Source: Belliella kenyensis (GTDB lineage: Bacteria > Bacteroidota > Bacteroidia > Cytophagales > Cyclobacteriaceae). From it: a stretch of 64,000 nucleotides of DNA. Position 1 is the stretch's first letter. Every line of letters starts with the position of its first letter. The position numbers and the translations under genes are program-made. The DNA lies in the NCBI RefSeq assembly GCF_022549675.1, contig NZ_JAKZGR010000005.1, positions 226,570-290,569 on the forward strand, written 5' to 3'. The notes under the pieces are model-generated. The model was not told where the DNA came from and did no database searches. It saw only the letters and a program-made list of their open reading frames with translations. Below, one piece after another: positions 62,585 through 64,000 of the stretch.

Positions 62585-63739
62585 TCAAGAAGGTCCGGGA
62601 TTTGGTTTGAAAGGTTTTCGCTTTCTACCTGATTTGTCCCTAGTATCAAAGATAGTTTCCATTCTTCCGTGTTCGCAGCAAGGGCATTGGTGGATATCCC
62701 TGCCGTATTTTTCAAACATTCTGATCTGGAATGGGATGATGACTTTGGGTTTGGCCAGTTGCATATTGAGTGACGACCGTATCAAGGTCAACCGTTCAGT
62801 TTTTCCTTGTAGTCTCAGGTATCCGAAGTGGCGGATCTTGACAAACCTTTTTGGCAATATATGCTGCTCAAACCGTCGAAGGAATTCCTGATGTGTAAGC
62901 CACATCTGTTTGGTTTTGGAACCGTCGGCGTAGTCTTTATACCTGAACTTGATATGTGTTGCGTTGACCTCAAGGATTCGGTGTCTGGTGATAGCAATCT
63001 TGTGCGTATAGCGTCCAAGGTACTGGACGACTCTATCGGGTGAACCGAAAGGAGCTTTGGCATAGACGTTCCATTTTTTGAACCTGATGGCTTTCAGTAA
63101 GCTGTTTTTATTTCCAATCCAGCCAATTGAGCTGTCTTTTTCCAACCCCTCCATGAAAATAGCTTTGAACATGCCAGCCATACTTTTCTGAGGAAAAAGA
63201 AACCTGTTGTTTTTACGTTTGGCTTCAATCCACCGCTTCCCGTCATATCCTCCAGCACTGACGATGCAGTGGACGTGAGGATGAAAACTTAAATCCTGTC
63301 CCCATGTGTGCAGTACCATTGTGATCCCTGGTTCAGCACCTAGGTATTCGGGCATCCTGGCATGCTTGAGCAGGGTTTGGGAAGCTGCCAGAAACAAAAG
63401 GTCGAATAGCTTAGCTCTGTTACCCATGAATACTGGATTGAGTTCATGTGGCAGGGTAAAGACGATATGGTAATAGGCGGTAGGTAGGAGTTCGTTCATT
63501 CTACTCTCAATCCAGGCATCCCTTTTCATGCTTCCACAGTTGGGGCAGTGCCTGTTACCGCAGGAATGGTATCTATGGGCGATGTTTCCACATTGCTGAT
63601 CATTGCACCTGCTGAGGTGATACCCTTTTGCAGCCGTATGACAGGCAGCAAGATCGGCGAAAACCGTTCTGCTGTAAGGATTGAAGTTGGAGATGGATTG
63701 ATGCCTGAACAAGGACTGGAAAGAAACATTAGTTTCCAT
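62585..63739 (-). CDS. IS91-family HUH transposase
   Basis: A rolling-circle transposase of 384 residues. The ATG at 63739 (METNVSFQSL) is used; an upstream TTG would add five residues. An N-terminal zinc-binding region has CNDQQCGNIAHRYHSCGNRHCPNC. The HUH motif is HPHVHCIVSAGG, and the nicking tyrosine region reads YLGRYTHKIAIT. A second Cys/His cluster (CPCCEHGR) is near the C-terminus. The frame is intact to the stop. Its start overlaps the integrase stop by 11 bases. Confidence 0.93.
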   Translation of the reverse strand: METNVSFQSLFRHQSISNFNPYSRTVFADLAACHTAAKGYHLSRCNDQQCGNIAHRYHSCGNRHCPNCGSMKRDAWIESRMNELLPTAYYHIVFTLPHELNPVFMGNRAKLFDLLFLAASQTLLKHARMPEYLGAEPGITMVLHTWGQDLSFHPHVHCIVSAGGYDGKRWIEAKRKNNRFLFPQKSMAGMFKAIFMEGLEKDSSIGWIGNKNSLLKAIRFKKWNVYAKAPFGSPDRVVQYLGRYTHKIAITRHRILEVNATHIKFRYKDYADGSKTKQMWLTHQEFLRRFEQHILPKRFVKIRHFGYLRLQGKTERLTLIRSSLNMQLAKPKVIIPFQIRMFEKYGRDIHQCPCCEHGRMETIFDTRDKSGRKRKPFKPNPGPS

Positions 63740-64000
63740 GACCGAGCAGGTCAAGAGGAGAGACGAGTTTATCCCTTCGCTGTTTGGTCAGGTGGAGATA
63801 GATCATGGTAGTCTCTATCTTGGAATGTCCTAGAAGCTGCTTGATGGTATGGATATCCGTACCAGCATCCAAGAGGTGTGTAGCAAAGGAATGCCTGATA
63901 GAATGTGCAGAAAAACCATACTGTTCAAAGCCCGCCTGATTCATGGCCATGCGGATAGCATGCTGTATGGAGCGGTCGTTCATAGCTTTGCCTGGAGTTT
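63729..64000 (-). CDS. IS91-associated tyrosine integrase, C-terminal part
   Basis: The last ~90 residues of a tyrosine recombinase whose gene starts beyond the right edge; the frame is open to 64000 (TPGKAMNDRS). Catalytic motifs: HSIRHSFATHLL (His, Arg), LLGHSKIETTMIYLHL (His, Tyr). It ends SPLDLLGHGN, similar to the ISPLDNL ending of the recombinase at 58101, so the two belong to related groups. Confidence 0.9.
   Translation of the reverse strand, partial: TPGKAMNDRSIQHAIRMAMNQAGFEQYGFSAHSIRHSFATHLLDAGTDIHTIKQLLGHSKIETTMIYLHLTKQRRDKLVSPLDLLGHGN

Larger units (their letters stand above)
62386..64000 (-). mobile_element. IS91-family element, partial
   Basis: An integrase gene (3' end only) and an IS91-type transposase form an overlapping pair on the minus strand and run off the right edge. 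The element begins somewhere after the attC3 right core; its terminus was not located. IS91/ISCR elements move by rolling-circle transposition and are well known next to integrons, where they can carry neighbouring DNA. Confidence 0.7.

Noticed and set aside
62452..62715. 87-residue minus-strand frame overlapping the transposase end
   Set aside because: Out of frame with the intact IS91 transposase and without family features.
1..64000. tRNA or rRNA genes
   Set aside because: Intergenic regions were read for cloverleaf and rRNA landmarks; none was recognised, though no scan could be run.

Overview
The window looks like chromosomal DNA of a Bacteroidota bacterium, most likely a Cytophagales / Cyclobacteriaceae-type organism; this is inferred from gene families only. 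The markers are a FecR-SusC-SusD nutrient-uptake locus, a GldJ-like gliding-motility lipoprotein, many lipoproteins with SPII signals, genes without Shine-Dalgarno sequences, and Bacteroidota-style YbeY and methyltransferase genes. No rRNA or tRNA gene was recognised.

Layout. 1-10.9 kb: end of a FecR-type anti-sigma factor, a TonB-dependent SusC transducer with its SusD lipoprotein, a large FG-GAP/ASPIC lipoprotein and a vanadium-haloperoxidase-like lipoprotein, probably one substrate-acquisition locus. 11.2-18.9 kb: housekeeping genes (fumC, purU, quinone oxidoreductase, M20 dipeptidase, DsbD-like reductase). 19.1-21.6 kb: an AT-rich island with a complete retron: a PRTase-like protein, a small probable winged-helix protein, a structured msr-msd RNA and a retron reverse transcriptase. 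21.8-33.2 kb: hflK-hflC, a haem-copper oxidase subunit III, mfd, gldJ-like, an S9 peptidase, an SRPBCC protein and a Fur-family regulator. 33.5-47.9 kb: aspartyl protease/PDZ, a multi-PAS histidine kinase, LemA and two TPM proteins, ComF, an AhpD-like protein, exonuclease III, an RsbW-like protein, ybeY, two perfect parS-type palindromes, mnmG, a methyltransferase and an Ig-like lipoprotein.

At 47.9-48.3 kb an intergenic region carries about ten DnaA-box-like nonamers, two of them exact. With parS and mnmG 4.5 kb away, and a local change in G/C balance across it, this is a good candidate for the replication origin. 48.4-57.8 kb is a fatty-acid beta-oxidation locus (acyl-CoA ligase, MarR regulator, FadN-, FadA- and FadE-like enzymes). 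Both gaps between fadN, fadA and fadE hold a four-helix-bundle (S23/IVP-type) gene, each bordered by inverted arrays of 7-bp repeats.

58.1-62.4 kb is an integron-like array: a tyrosine recombinase followed by three gene cassettes. The first bases of each cassette are the exact reverse complement of the left core of its own attC, as the cassette model requires. The cassettes carry small unknown, membrane and immunity-like genes. The array is abutted by an IS91-family element (integrase plus HUH transposase) that runs off the right edge. The retron and the cassette array are the two accessory, probably defence-related, regions.
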